Below, piece by piece: positions 1 through 5,480 of a stretch of 5,669 nt of DNA. Numbering within the stretch: position 1 is the stretch's first letter; each line of letters begins with the position of its first letter. A model generated the notes under the pieces. That model did not search any database, was not told the DNA's origin, and saw only the letters and a program-made list of their open reading frames with translations. This stretch comes from Shewanellaceae bacterium. GTDB lineage: Bacteria > Pseudomonadota > Gammaproteobacteria > Enterobacterales > Shewanellaceae. A program made the translations under genes and the position numbers. The stretch spans positions 1 through 5,669 of the forward strand of contig JADHND010000108.1 in assembly GCA_016779685.1 (NCBI GenBank). Direction: 5' to 3'.

Positions 1-2
1 AT

Positions 3-461
3 GACCACTTACACAAGGTGTCAAAGAGAATCATAGATTTATGCTTAGAAACCGATACGGGCAAAATAATGATTGGAAAAAACAAGGATTGGAAGCAATC
101 AATCAATATTGGCAAGGTTAACAATCAAAAGTTTGTGTCGATACCGCACGCTGAGTTCATCAAGAAGATCCAATATAAAGCTGAGGCGCATGGAATAGAA
201 GTCGTTATTAGGGAAGAAAGCTATACCAGCAAAGCCAGTGCTATAGACCTTGATACAATACCTACTTATCAAGATTCTGGCGAACGGATATTCAGCGGTC
301 GTCGAATCAAACGAGGTTTATACAAAGCGTCATGCTTCAATCTGATAAACGCCGATGTAAACGGCGCACTGAATATACTTAGAAAAGAAATCGGAAATGC
401 CTTTGCAAAAGGGCTATTCGATAGCGGTTGTGTGTTTCAGCCGATGCGTGCAACTTGCTAA
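3..461 (+). CDS. tnpB: TnpB (IS605 OrfB) RNA-guided nuclease, C-terminal part, cut by the window edge
   Basis: This is the C-terminal part of an IS200/IS605-family TnpB, the transposon-encoded RuvC-type RNA-guided DNA endonuclease related to Cas12. The frame is open from position 3, so the gene starts upstream. The GTG at 18 is internal, because the residues before it (DHLHK) continue the family alignment. Counting from that GTG, one sees WKQ (25-27), the RuvC-II segment EESYTSK (66-72), GRRIKRGLY (94-102) and the RuvC-III segment NADVNGA (111-117). These supply the second and third catalytic acidic residues; the first would lie outside the window. The CxxC/CxxC zinc-ribbon cysteines common in OrfB_Zn_ribbon proteins are absent between EESYTSK and NADVNGA, which is the pattern of a known cysteine-poor TnpB subfamily. 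The segment is free of stops and frameshifts and ends with a normal-looking tail (QPMRATC), so it may be intact. Confidence 0.88.
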   Translation, partial: DHLHKVSKRIIDLCLETDTGKIMIGKNKDWKQSINIGKVNNQKFVSIPHAEFIKKIQYKAEAHGIEVVIREESYTSKASAIDLDTIPTYQDSGERIFSGRRIKRGLYKASCFNLINADVNGALNILRKEIGNAFAKGLFDSGCVFQPMRATC

Positions 462-575
462 GTTGTCGTATTAGAATCAATGAGATTGGCAGGATGGCTA
501 AAGCTACATTGAGAAGCTCCACTCTATAATCTTTGATTTAGAGGGAGTAATTCACTCAACATTCTTCAAATATAG
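445..575 (+). ncRNA. Putative reRNA (omega RNA) 3' part with guide region
   Basis: Known TnpB systems make their guide RNA from the 3' end of tnpB through the element's right end. The guide segment lies just outside the element. Here, one stem CAACTT/AAGTTG (451-456 with 460-465, 3-nt loop) straddles the tnpB stop codon. A second bulged stem lies at 517-526 with 539-547. The guide would begin after TTCAC (556) or after TCAA (560) and run about 16 nt into the flank towards ttcA. The start, end and processing sites are inferred from family knowledge, so the limits given are approximate. Confidence 0.4.
517..547 (+). repeat. Subterminal right-end hairpin of the IS605-type element
   Basis: CTCC and CTCTA on the left pair with TAGAG and GGAG on the right (517-526 with 539-547). 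This gives nine base pairs with a single unpaired A at 521 and a 12-nt AT-rich loop. A bulged hairpin a few bases inside the end, followed by TTCAC/TCAA, is the standard recognition structure for Y1 (HUH) TnpA transposases. The pairing is read directly from the sequence; the role comes from the family. Confidence 0.75.
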
Positions 576-586
576 TTCAATAAATG

Positions 587-608
587 AAATAATAACCCCT
601 TATTATTT
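587..608. repeat. Perfect AT-only inverted repeat before the ttcA ribosome-binding site
   Basis: AAATAATAA (587-595) and TTATTATTT (600-608) are perfect complements around a CCCC loop. The right arm touches the AAGG Shine-Dalgarno-like motif (609-612) of ttcA. An alternative short pairing of CCTT (598-601) with AAGG (609-612) would hide that motif. A function in RNA is not shown; the AT-only stem is weak and could also be part of an AT-rich promoter region. Confidence 0.5.
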
Positions 609-624
609 AAGGTCGTTGTTGATT

Positions 625-1572
625 ATGAATTCATCTCTATCCGCTCAAACAAGCAAAGATGAGCTTCGTTTGAATAAGTTACAAAAAAAATTGCGTCGTG
701 AAATGGGCAAAGCCATTGAAGACTACCAGATGATAGAAGCACATGATGTGGTTATGGTGTGTTTATCGGGTGGCAAGGACAGTTACACGATGCTTGAGAT
801 TCTACTCAATTTGCAACAATCAGCCCCGATACCATTTCAGCTTATCGCAGTGAATTTAGATCAAAAACAGCCAGGTTTTCCAGAACATGTCTTGCCTGAG
901 TACTTAGCATCGAGACAGATTCCTTATTATATCCTTGAAAAAGACACTTATCGGATTGTTAAAGAAAAAGTGCCGGAAGGTAAAACAACCTGTTCACTGT
1001 GTTCACGCTTACGCCGCGGTACCTTGTATGCTTTTGCAAAAAAAATGGGCGCTACTAAAATTGCACTCGGTCACCACCGTGATGACATTATTGAAACCTT
1101 CTTTTTAAACATGTTCTACGGCGGTAAACTCAAAGCAATGCCACCGAAATTACGTTCGGATGACGGAGGTAATATCATAATCCGTCCGTTAGCTTACAGT
1201 CGCGAAAAAGACATTCAAGCCTATGCTCAATTTAAAGCATTTCCGATCATCCCGTGTAATCTGTGTGGGTCTCAAACCAACTTGCAACGGCAGCATATTA
1301 AAACCATGCTTCAGCAATGGGATCGCGAATTTCCTGGAAGAATTGAGACTATTTTTGCCGCTATGCAACATGTCGCACCGTCACAAGGCGTTGATCGGGC
1401 TTTGTTTGATTTTGCGGGCTTGAAACTTGATGTCACGAAAAGAGATTTACCCGACGACTCGCCAGAATCACAGTTACCTGCGTTTGATTTTTTGGATCCC
1501 AATCAACAAAATCAACAGCTTCAATTGGGTTCAGCGCGGAAAGCAACTATCCCTATTCAATCATTGACCTAA
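625..1572 (+). CDS. ttcA: TtcA, tRNA 2-thiocytidine(32) synthetase
   Basis: TtcA is a cytoplasmic ATP-dependent, iron-sulfur-dependent enzyme that thiolates C32 of certain tRNAs, with sulfur supplied through the cysteine desulfurase IscS. Counting from the ATG at 625 (315 aa), the N-terminal PP-loop is SGGKDS (48-53). The Fe-S cysteine pair is C123-S-L-C126, and the second conserved pair is C211-N-L-C214 in IPCNLCGSQ. GHHRDDIIETFFLN is also typical of the family. The length is close to the usual 310-320 aa. In-frame TTG codons at 616 and 619 are alternatives. AAGG at 609-612 lies 12 nt from the ATG, 6 from TTG 619 and 3 from TTG 616, so TTG 619 is not excluded. The ATG is preferred because family proteins start near MNSSLS-like sequence. 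The gene follows the right end of an IS605-type element and is followed closely by a small membrane-protein gene. Confidence 0.96.
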   Translation: MNSSLSAQTSKDELRLNKLQKKLRREMGKAIEDYQMIEAHDVVMVCLSGGKDSYTMLEILLNLQQSAPIPFQLIAVNLDQKQPGFPEHVLPEYLASRQIPYYILEKDTYRIVKEKVPEGKTTCSLCSRLRRGTLYAFAKKMGATKIALGHHRDDIIETFFLNMFYGGKLKAMPPKLRSDDGGNIIIRPLAYSREKDIQAYAQFKAFPIIPCNLCGSQTNLQRQHIKTMLQQWDREFPGRIETIFAAMQHVAPSQGVDRALFDFAGLKLDVTKRDLPDDSPESQLPAFDFLDPNQQNQQLQLGSARKATIPIQSLT

Positions 1573-1581
1573 AGGTAAGTT

Positions 1582-1842
1582 ATGCAATATAAATTGGCTG
1601 CCCGTCACTTTCACCTGTTATCAACCATAATCATGGTATGTTTAATGACCTGGATGATGTCGGGTACCTTACTTTGGCTGCATGTTGGCTTTGTTGATCA
1701 TTTTTTGAGTCAGTGGGTGCATTCGTTCTTATCTGTGATTTTGATTGCACAAGGGTTTGCTCTGATAGCCCGACCTATTGCATTTAAAATAGGACGCTGG
1801 CTGACCCATACGCCCATCAATCAGGCCAAGCAGCGGCTATAA
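1582..1842 (+). CDS. Small two-helix membrane protein, DUF2798-like
   Basis: This 86-aa protein has no known biochemical function. It has two hydrophobic segments, roughly residues 11-33 (rich in L, M, I and W) and 46-66. A short basic tail follows (FKIGRWL ... QAKQRL). This arrangement, with GFVDHFLSQWVHSFL between the helices and ARPIAFKI after the second, resembles the DUF2798 family of small inner-membrane proteins; I assign it by pattern only. AAAGG (1571-1575), which overlaps the ttcA stop, lies 6 nt before the ATG. With only 9 nt between the genes, it is very likely co-transcribed and possibly translationally coupled with ttcA. It has no cysteine pairs or catalytic motifs, so a direct enzymatic role in tRNA thiolation is unlikely. 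Confidence 0.82.
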   Translation: MQYKLAARHFHLLSTIIMVCLMTWMMSGTLLWLHVGFVDHFLSQWVHSFLSVILIAQGFALIARPIAFKIGRWLTHTPINQAKQRL

Positions 1843-1865
1843 ATGTATGCGTTAACTTGGAACTA

Positions 1866-1887
1866 TGGTATAATGCATTGCTATAAT
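1866..1887 (+). promoter_or_regulatory. Tandem extended -10 promoters for trmB
   Basis: Two perfect extended -10 elements follow each other: TGGTATAAT (1866-1874) and TGCTATAAT (1879-1887), 13 bp apart. Both match the TGnTATAAT sigma-70 consensus, which works with a poor -35 box. No good -35 stands upstream of the first. TTGGAA (1857-1862) lies 19 bp before the second. Predicted starts near 1881 and 1894 would give leaders of about 40-50 nt. The trmB Shine-Dalgarno AAGAGG (1920-1925) is 7 nt before its ATG. Confidence 0.7.
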
Positions 1888-1932
1888 GTCACGAATATGT
1901 GCTGGTTTTAATTAGAAGTAAGAGGTCTTCCG

Positions 1933-2649
1933 ATGTCAAATGTACTGACGTCATCTTACACAGAAGATGGTAAGTATATCAAAAAAATCCAAAGTTTTGT
2001 CTTGCGCGAAGGGCGAATGACCAAAGGTCAGCGGCATGCGATTGCCAACCACTGGCAAACTTATGGTATCGATTATCAAGTCCAGCCGCTTGATTTTATA
2101 GCCTTATTTGGACGAAAGGCGCCAGTTGTGCTCGAAATTGGCTTTGGCATGGGGGACTCCTTGGTGGCGATGGCGCAAGCAGCCCCAGAAAAGGACTTTA
2201 TCGGCATCGAAGTGCATCAGCCTGGGGTCGGTGCTTGTATTCAGCAAGCGGTTGCATTAGAGCTATCTAACCTCAAAGTCATTCACCATGACGCAGTCGA
2301 AGTGCTCGAGAATATGATTGCCGTAGATTCCGTAGCTGGATTACAGCTTTTCTTTGCTGATCCTTGGCATAAAAAGCGTCATCACAAGCGCCGCTTGGTT
2401 CAAACTTCCTTTATCGAGCTGGTACATACCAAGCTAGCCGTCCAAGGTTTTTTTCATTTAGCGACCGATTGGCACCCTTATGCAGTGCATATGCTCGAGG
2501 TTTTTGCAGAACACGCAGGTTATGAGAATCAATCGGTAACTGGTGATTTCATCGTTCGTCCTCCTCATCGTCCCATGACTAAATTTGAAAAGCGTGGCCA
2601 ACGGTTGGAGCATGGTGTTTGGGATTTACTCTATCAGAAAGCTGATTAA
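1933..2649 (+). CDS. trmB: TrmB, tRNA (guanine-N7-)-methyltransferase
   Basis: TrmB transfers a methyl group from S-adenosylmethionine to N7 of G46 in the tRNA variable loop. The protein is 238 aa, the normal size for proteobacterial TrmB. Its motifs appear in order. RSFVLREGRMT-like substrate-side sequence lies near residues 20-30, and SAM motif I is VLEIGFGMGDS (66-76). The acidic ribose-binding region is FIGIEVHQPGVG (89-100). FADPWHKKRHHKRRLVQ-type sequence (141-157) contains the conserved aspartate and basic tRNA-contact residues. ATDWHPYA (177-184) and PMTKFEKRG (214-222) close the domain. E. coli has FPDPW where this protein has FADPW, a minor change. The ATG at 1933 is supported by AAGAGG 7 nt upstream. 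The 90-nt gap and the tandem promoter suggest transcription independent of ttcA. Confidence 0.96.
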   Translation: MSNVLTSSYTEDGKYIKKIQSFVLREGRMTKGQRHAIANHWQTYGIDYQVQPLDFIALFGRKAPVVLEIGFGMGDSLVAMAQAAPEKDFIGIEVHQPGVGACIQQAVALELSNLKVIHHDAVEVLENMIAVDSVAGLQLFFADPWHKKRHHKRRLVQTSFIELVHTKLAVQGFFHLATDWHPYAVHMLEVFAEHAGYENQSVTGDFIVRPPHRPMTKFEKRGQRLEHGVWDLLYQKAD

Positions 2650-2673
2650 ATCCACCCGTTCGATATTCAAATC

Positions 2674-2692
2674 AACTATATTTAAACTATAT
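2674..2692. repeat. Short direct repeat AACTATAT in the trmB-glsA gap
   Basis: AACTATAT occurs at 2674-2681 and again at 2685-2692, 11 bp apart, about one helical turn. ATCAAC also occurs at 2671-2676 and 2691-2696. TATATC at 2688-2693 with TTCAAA 16 bp upstream (2666-2671) could be a weak promoter for glsA. The gap is AT-rich, so chance is a serious alternative. Confidence 0.3.
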
Positions 2693-2712
2693 CAACAAAG
2701 TGGTCTTTTTTT

Positions 2713-3633
2713 ATGCCAACCGTAGCCGTTTTAGAGCAAGTTATTGATGAAGCTCGTCAATACATTGGTCAAGGAAAAGTAGCCAATTATATTCCAGCTT
2801 TAGCTCAAATTGATCCGAATAAGATAGGGATTGCCGTCTGTCATGTCGATGGCACCGTGATTGGAGCTGGAGATTACCAAGAAGCTTTTTCTATTCAAAG
2901 TATCTCAAAGGTGTTGAGCTTAACCTTAGCCCTCCAAGAATCATCCGATGCTGATAAGGAAGTCTGGACGCGGGTCGGTAAAAACCAATCTGGCAATGCT
3001 TTTAATTCACTGGTTCAAGTCGAAATGGAGCATGGCATTCCACGCAATCCATTTATCAATGCCGGCGCATTGGTGGTGTGTGATTTTCTTACAACAAAGC
3101 TGAAAAATCCCCACCAGAAAATGCTACAAATGGTGCGAGATCTGTCGTTGAACGATGCCATAGAGTATGATCAAGAGGTGGCTCAATCTGAATACGAGCA
3201 TTCAGCACGCAATGCCGCCATTGCTTATCTGATGAAGTCATTTGGTAACTTTCACAATGACGTCCCCTCGGTTTTAAAGAACTATTTTAGTTATTGTGCT
3301 TTAAAAATGAGCTGTGTTGATTTAGCCAAGACCTTTGTCTACCTGGCCAATGAAGGTCAATGCTTAAATGCAATTCCCTTTGCTCAACCACAGCGAACAC
3401 GGCGGATTAACTCACTATTGGCGACCTCTGGTCTATACGATGGTGCGGGTGAGTTTGCCTTTCGGGTGGGCATGCCCGGTAAAAGTGGTGTGGGTGGCGG
3501 TATTATTGGGATCGTGCCGAAAAAGTTTTCGATTTGCGTTTGGTCACCTGAACTTGATGAATTTGGTAATTCATTACCAGGGCTGGTCGCCTTAGAAAGT
3601 TTTGTCCAAAAATTAGGTTACTCCGTCTACTAA
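2713..3633 (+). CDS. glsA: Glutaminase (serine-dependent beta-lactamase fold)
   Basis: This enzyme hydrolyses L-glutamine to L-glutamate and ammonia. It belongs to the glutaminase family that includes E. coli YbaS/GlsA and YneH/GlsB. The protein is 306 aa, very close to the 308 aa of YneH, and has no extra ankyrin or STAS domain. Visible motifs are GKVANYIPALA (21-31), the catalytic SxxK in SIQSISKV (S63, K66) and PRNPFINAGA (110-119, substrate-contacting N116). E160 and N167 lie in SEYEHSARNAA, Y191 and Y242 are conserved tyrosines, and GMPGKSGVGGGI spans 253-264. The start ATG follows a weak AGTGG (2699-2703), 9 nt away. It begins 63 nt after trmB, so read-through from trmB or a weak local promoter are both possible. 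Substrate preference and the GlsA/GlsB paralogue assignment cannot be settled from sequence alone. A role in acid resistance, as for E. coli YbaS, is not implied. Confidence 0.96.
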   Translation: MPTVAVLEQVIDEARQYIGQGKVANYIPALAQIDPNKIGIAVCHVDGTVIGAGDYQEAFSIQSISKVLSLTLALQESSDADKEVWTRVGKNQSGNAFNSLVQVEMEHGIPRNPFINAGALVVCDFLTTKLKNPHQKMLQMVRDLSLNDAIEYDQEVAQSEYEHSARNAAIAYLMKSFGNFHNDVPSVLKNYFSYCALKMSCVDLAKTFVYLANEGQCLNAIPFAQPQRTRRINSLLATSGLYDGAGEFAFRVGMPGKSGVGGGIIGIVPKKFSICVWSPELDEFGNSLPGLVALESFVQKLGYSVY

Positions 3634-3657
3634 CAGCAGCGCCTCCGGCGCTAGCTG
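3634..3657. terminator. GC-rich hairpin between convergent glsA and hemW (possible bidirectional transcript end)
   Basis: AGCGCC (3638-3643) pairs with GGCGCT (3647-3652) around a TCC loop. Outer CAGC (3634-3637) pairs with GCTG (3654-3657), leaving one unpaired A at 3653. That gives ten base pairs starting directly after the glsA stop and ending 5 nt before the hemW stop codon on the other strand. Its place in a 29-bp convergent gap fits a shared terminator or 3'-end stabiliser. Neither strand has the U-run of a classical intrinsic terminator after it, so termination is inferred from position and stem strength. Confidence 0.5.
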
Positions 3658-3662
3658 ATGAC

Positions 3663-4808
3663 TTAATCCATAAGTGTTTGCAAAAACTCATTCATAAACA
3701 GCCGCCCATGTGGCGTTATATGCCAATGTTTATCATATGCTTTGATAAAGCCTTGGCGAACCCCTTGTTCTAGTGCTTGCTGAATCCTTGGCAAGGCAAG
3801 CCCGGTGTAATTGAGACAATCCTGGTAAGGAATAGGGGCGTGCAAGCGGGCGTAATTCATCATGAATTCCAATAAACAGTCCCTTGCGGCAATGGGTTGA
3901 CGGGTGTGCATTTTGACGAGACTTGGCAAATAGCCTTTCGGATGCTTGATTTTGGTGGTACGGATAATTTGCTGCTGCTGAGGCAGCGTGATTTTACCAT
4001 GAGCCCCACATCCAATGCCGATGTAGTCACCAAAACGCCAATAGTTAAGATTATGCTGGCAGGCAAAACCAGGCTTAGCATAGCCTGAGATTTCATAAGC
4101 TTGATAACCGGCAGCTGCCAAGCGTTGCTGACCTTGCTCATAAATCGTCCACAGCGTTTCATCATCGGGTAGTTTGGGGGGCTGACTGTAGAATTGGGTT
4201 TGTGGCTCGATGGTGAGCTGGTACCAAGAAAGATGCGGCGCATTCCACGCAATTGCTTGATCTAAATCAGCCAGTGCATCCGCTGTACTTTGCTGGGGTA
4301 AACCATGCATGAGGTCGAGGTTATAAGATTTAAAACCAGCGTGTTTGGCTTCGGTAATGGCTAGTTTTGCCTGTTCGGCATTGTGGATCCGACCCAATGC
4401 ACTGAGCTGGCGGTTGTTAAAGCTCTGGACGCCAATGGATAGTCGAGTCACGCCGGCAGTACGATAGGAGGCAAAACCATGTCGTTCTAATGTGCCCGGG
4501 TTGGCTTCCATGGTGATTTCACAGTCTGGATCCAACGGTATCTGTTTTTGAATGCCTGTTAACAAAGTTGCGATGCTGCTTGGATGAAACAAAGAAGGTG
4601 TTCCCCCCCCGATAAAAATACTTTTCAGGGTACGGCCTTGCACATATTGTCTATCGTGTTGCAAATCGTCCAATAAAGCAGCAACATACGCTGCTTCTGG
4701 GAGTTCCTGCCCACATTGATGTGAGTTAAAATCACAGTAAGGGCATTTTTTTACACACCATGGAATATGAACGTATAGGCTCAAAGGGGGTAATATCAGA
4801 TCAGGCAT
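3663..4808 (-). CDS. hemW: HemW, radical SAM heme chaperone (formerly HemN-like, YggW)
   Basis: HemW is a radical-SAM-type protein that binds heme and is thought to deliver it to membrane heme proteins. Older databases label it oxygen-independent coproporphyrinogen III oxidase. Counting from the ATG at 4808 (381 aa), the 4Fe-4S motif is C18-x3-C22-PY-C25-DF. It lacks the extra cysteine after this motif found in true HemN. GGGTP (67-71) and EANPGT are the SAM-domain motifs. RLSIGVQSF, LDLMHGLPQQS, EISGYAKPGFACQHN and GIGCGAHG follow in the usual HemW order. The C-terminal HemN-type domain is complete. An in-frame ATG at 4820 would add MVCG. The later ATG is preferred because the family begins just before LPPLSLY and the length then matches E. 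coli HemW (378 aa). Neither start has a strong Shine-Dalgarno. It overlaps the end of rdgB by 8 nt, indicating translational coupling. An 8-G run encodes GGGTP. Confidence 0.95.
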   Translation of the reverse strand: MPDLILPPLSLYVHIPWCVKKCPYCDFNSHQCGQELPEAAYVAALLDDLQHDRQYVQGRTLKSIFIGGGTPSLFHPSSIATLLTGIQKQIPLDPDCEITMEANPGTLERHGFASYRTAGVTRLSIGVQSFNNRQLSALGRIHNAEQAKLAITEAKHAGFKSYNLDLMHGLPQQSTADALADLDQAIAWNAPHLSWYQLTIEPQTQFYSQPPKLPDDETLWTIYEQGQQRLAAAGYQAYEISGYAKPGFACQHNLNYWRFGDYIGIGCGAHGKITLPQQQQIIRTTKIKHPKGYLPSLVKMHTRQPIAARDCLLEFMMNYARLHAPIPYQDCLNYTGLALPRIQQALEQGVRQGFIKAYDKHWHITPHGRLFMNEFLQTLMD

Positions 4809-5412
4809 GCCACAAACCATGGTTTTTAAGCTGTTGTACCAATTGTCTTAGCGCTAGGCTGCGATGGCTGAGGGTGTTTTTCTGAGCCACATCCAGTTCA
4901 GCAGCGGTGCAATCGAGATCGGGTAAGAAAAAAATAGGATCATAGCCATGTCCAGCTTGTCCTGCGACCTGATGGTGGATCACGCCTTCCCATGTACCTT
5001 GGGCAATAATAGGAGAGGGATCTTGGCCATGTCGCATGAAGACCAAAACACACTGAAACCGTGCGCGTCGTTCGTGGGGTTGAGTGAAGAGCGCCATTTC
5101 GGCCATCAAGCTTTGATTACGTTCAGCTTGGGTGGCCTGTTCGCTGAGATAGCGCGCGGAATAAATACCTGGACGACCATGCAGCGCATCCACTTCGATA
5201 CCCGAATCATCTGCTATAGCGGGTTTGCCTGTTAACTCAGCTGCGTGGCGTGCTTTGATAATGGCATTTTCAACAAATGTCGTACCTGTTTCGGCTACTT
5301 GCTCTTTATGCAAGCGATTTGCTGGGATGAGTTCAAACGGAGCCCCTTGAAACAATTGCTTAAATTCATTAATTTTACCTGAGTTGTGTGTGGCTAAAAT
5401 GACGTCTTTCAT
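4801..5412 (-). CDS. rdgB: RdgB, dITP/XTP pyrophosphatase (Ham1 family)
   Basis: RdgB hydrolyses non-canonical purine nucleoside triphosphates (dITP, ITP, XTP) to monophosphate and pyrophosphate, keeping deaminated purines out of DNA and RNA. From the chosen start the protein is 203 aa, against 197 in E. coli. ATHNSGK at the N terminus (T8 to K13) is the nucleotide-binding motif. TGTTFVENAIIKARHAA follows, then IADDSG (66-71) with the catalytic aspartate at D69 as in E. coli. GRPGIYSARY, GHGYDPIFF (154-162) and SHR (182-184) complete the family signature. An ATG immediately before (5415) and one at 5466 are also in frame. ATG 5412 is chosen because GAGG lies 6 nt upstream and the family starts at this point. 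The 5466 start would add residues with no family match and run through the promoter. It is the first gene of a two-gene unit with hemW, a common bacterial pairing. Confidence 0.96.
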   Translation of the reverse strand: MKDVILATHNSGKINEFKQLFQGAPFELIPANRLHKEQVAETGTTFVENAIIKARHAAELTGKPAIADDSGIEVDALHGRPGIYSARYLSEQATQAERNQSLMAEMALFTQPHERRARFQCVLVFMRHGQDPSPIIAQGTWEGVIHHQVAGQAGHGYDPIFFLPDLDCTAAELDVAQKNTLSHRSLALRQLVQQLKNHGLWHA

Positions 5413-5449
5413 CATAAACCTCGATGGTATGAAAGTAGGTATAAAATGT

Positions 5450-5480
5450 GCGTCATGATACCACAAATGTTTGATGACGC
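5450..5480. promoter_or_regulatory. Inverted repeat GCGTCAT-N17-ATGACGC over the rdgB promoter
   Basis: GCGTCAT (5450-5456) and ATGACGC (5474-5480) are perfect complements 17 bp apart, with half-site centres 24 bp apart. On the minus strand one arm covers the end of the -10 box and the likely transcription start. The other touches the -35 region. That position suits an operator for a dimeric regulator, but no regulator is named by the sequence. No T-run follows on either strand, so it is not a terminator. Confidence 0.45.

Larger units (their letters stand above)
1..559 (+). mobile_element. Right-hand part of an IS200/IS605-type (tnpB-bearing) element
   Basis: The left window edge cuts this element, so only the distal half of tnpB and the right end are present. 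The right end is recognised by the tnpB stop at 459-461, about 55 nt of spacer, a bulged subterminal hairpin at 517-547 and then TTCAC (551-555) followed by TCAA (556-559). IS200/IS605 elements have no terminal inverted repeats. They carry imperfect subterminal hairpins recognised by the TnpA Y1 transposase and end a few bases beyond the hairpin. The exact terminal base, 555 or 559, is inferred. Whether a tnpA gene accompanies tnpB cannot be seen here. The inferred end lies about 65 nt before the ttcA ATG. Confidence 0.75.

Noticed and set aside
18..20. GTG at 18 as the true tnpB start
   Set aside because: Residues upstream in frame (DHLHK) continue the TnpB alignment, and the protein would lack RuvC-I, so it is an internal valine.
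1..36. ATG at position 1 as a short gene start
   Set aside because: That frame stops after 11 codons and runs against the tnpB frame, which is open from position 3.
3860..4252. Minus-strand 130-aa open frame inside hemW
   Set aside because: It is an alternative frame of hemW, whose own frame carries all the radical SAM and HemW motifs; the translation looks like frame-shadow sequence.
3663..4808. Annotation as oxygen-independent coproporphyrinogen oxidase HemN
   Set aside because: The C-x3-C-x2-C motif is followed by DF without the further cysteine of HemN, and the length of about 380 aa fits HemW rather than the roughly 450 aa of HemN.
4948..5235. Plus-strand 95-aa open frame opposite rdgB
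   Set aside because: It lies wholly antisense to a gene with complete family motifs and shows no recognisable domain or ribosome-binding site.
5413..5466. N-terminal extension of RdgB starting at ATG 5466
   Set aside because: The extra residues (MWYHDAHF ...) match nothing in the family and overlap the predicted promoter; GAGG is correctly spaced for ATG 5412.
5450..5480. The inverted repeat as an intrinsic terminator
   Set aside because: The loop is 17 nt and neither strand has a T-run directly after the stem.
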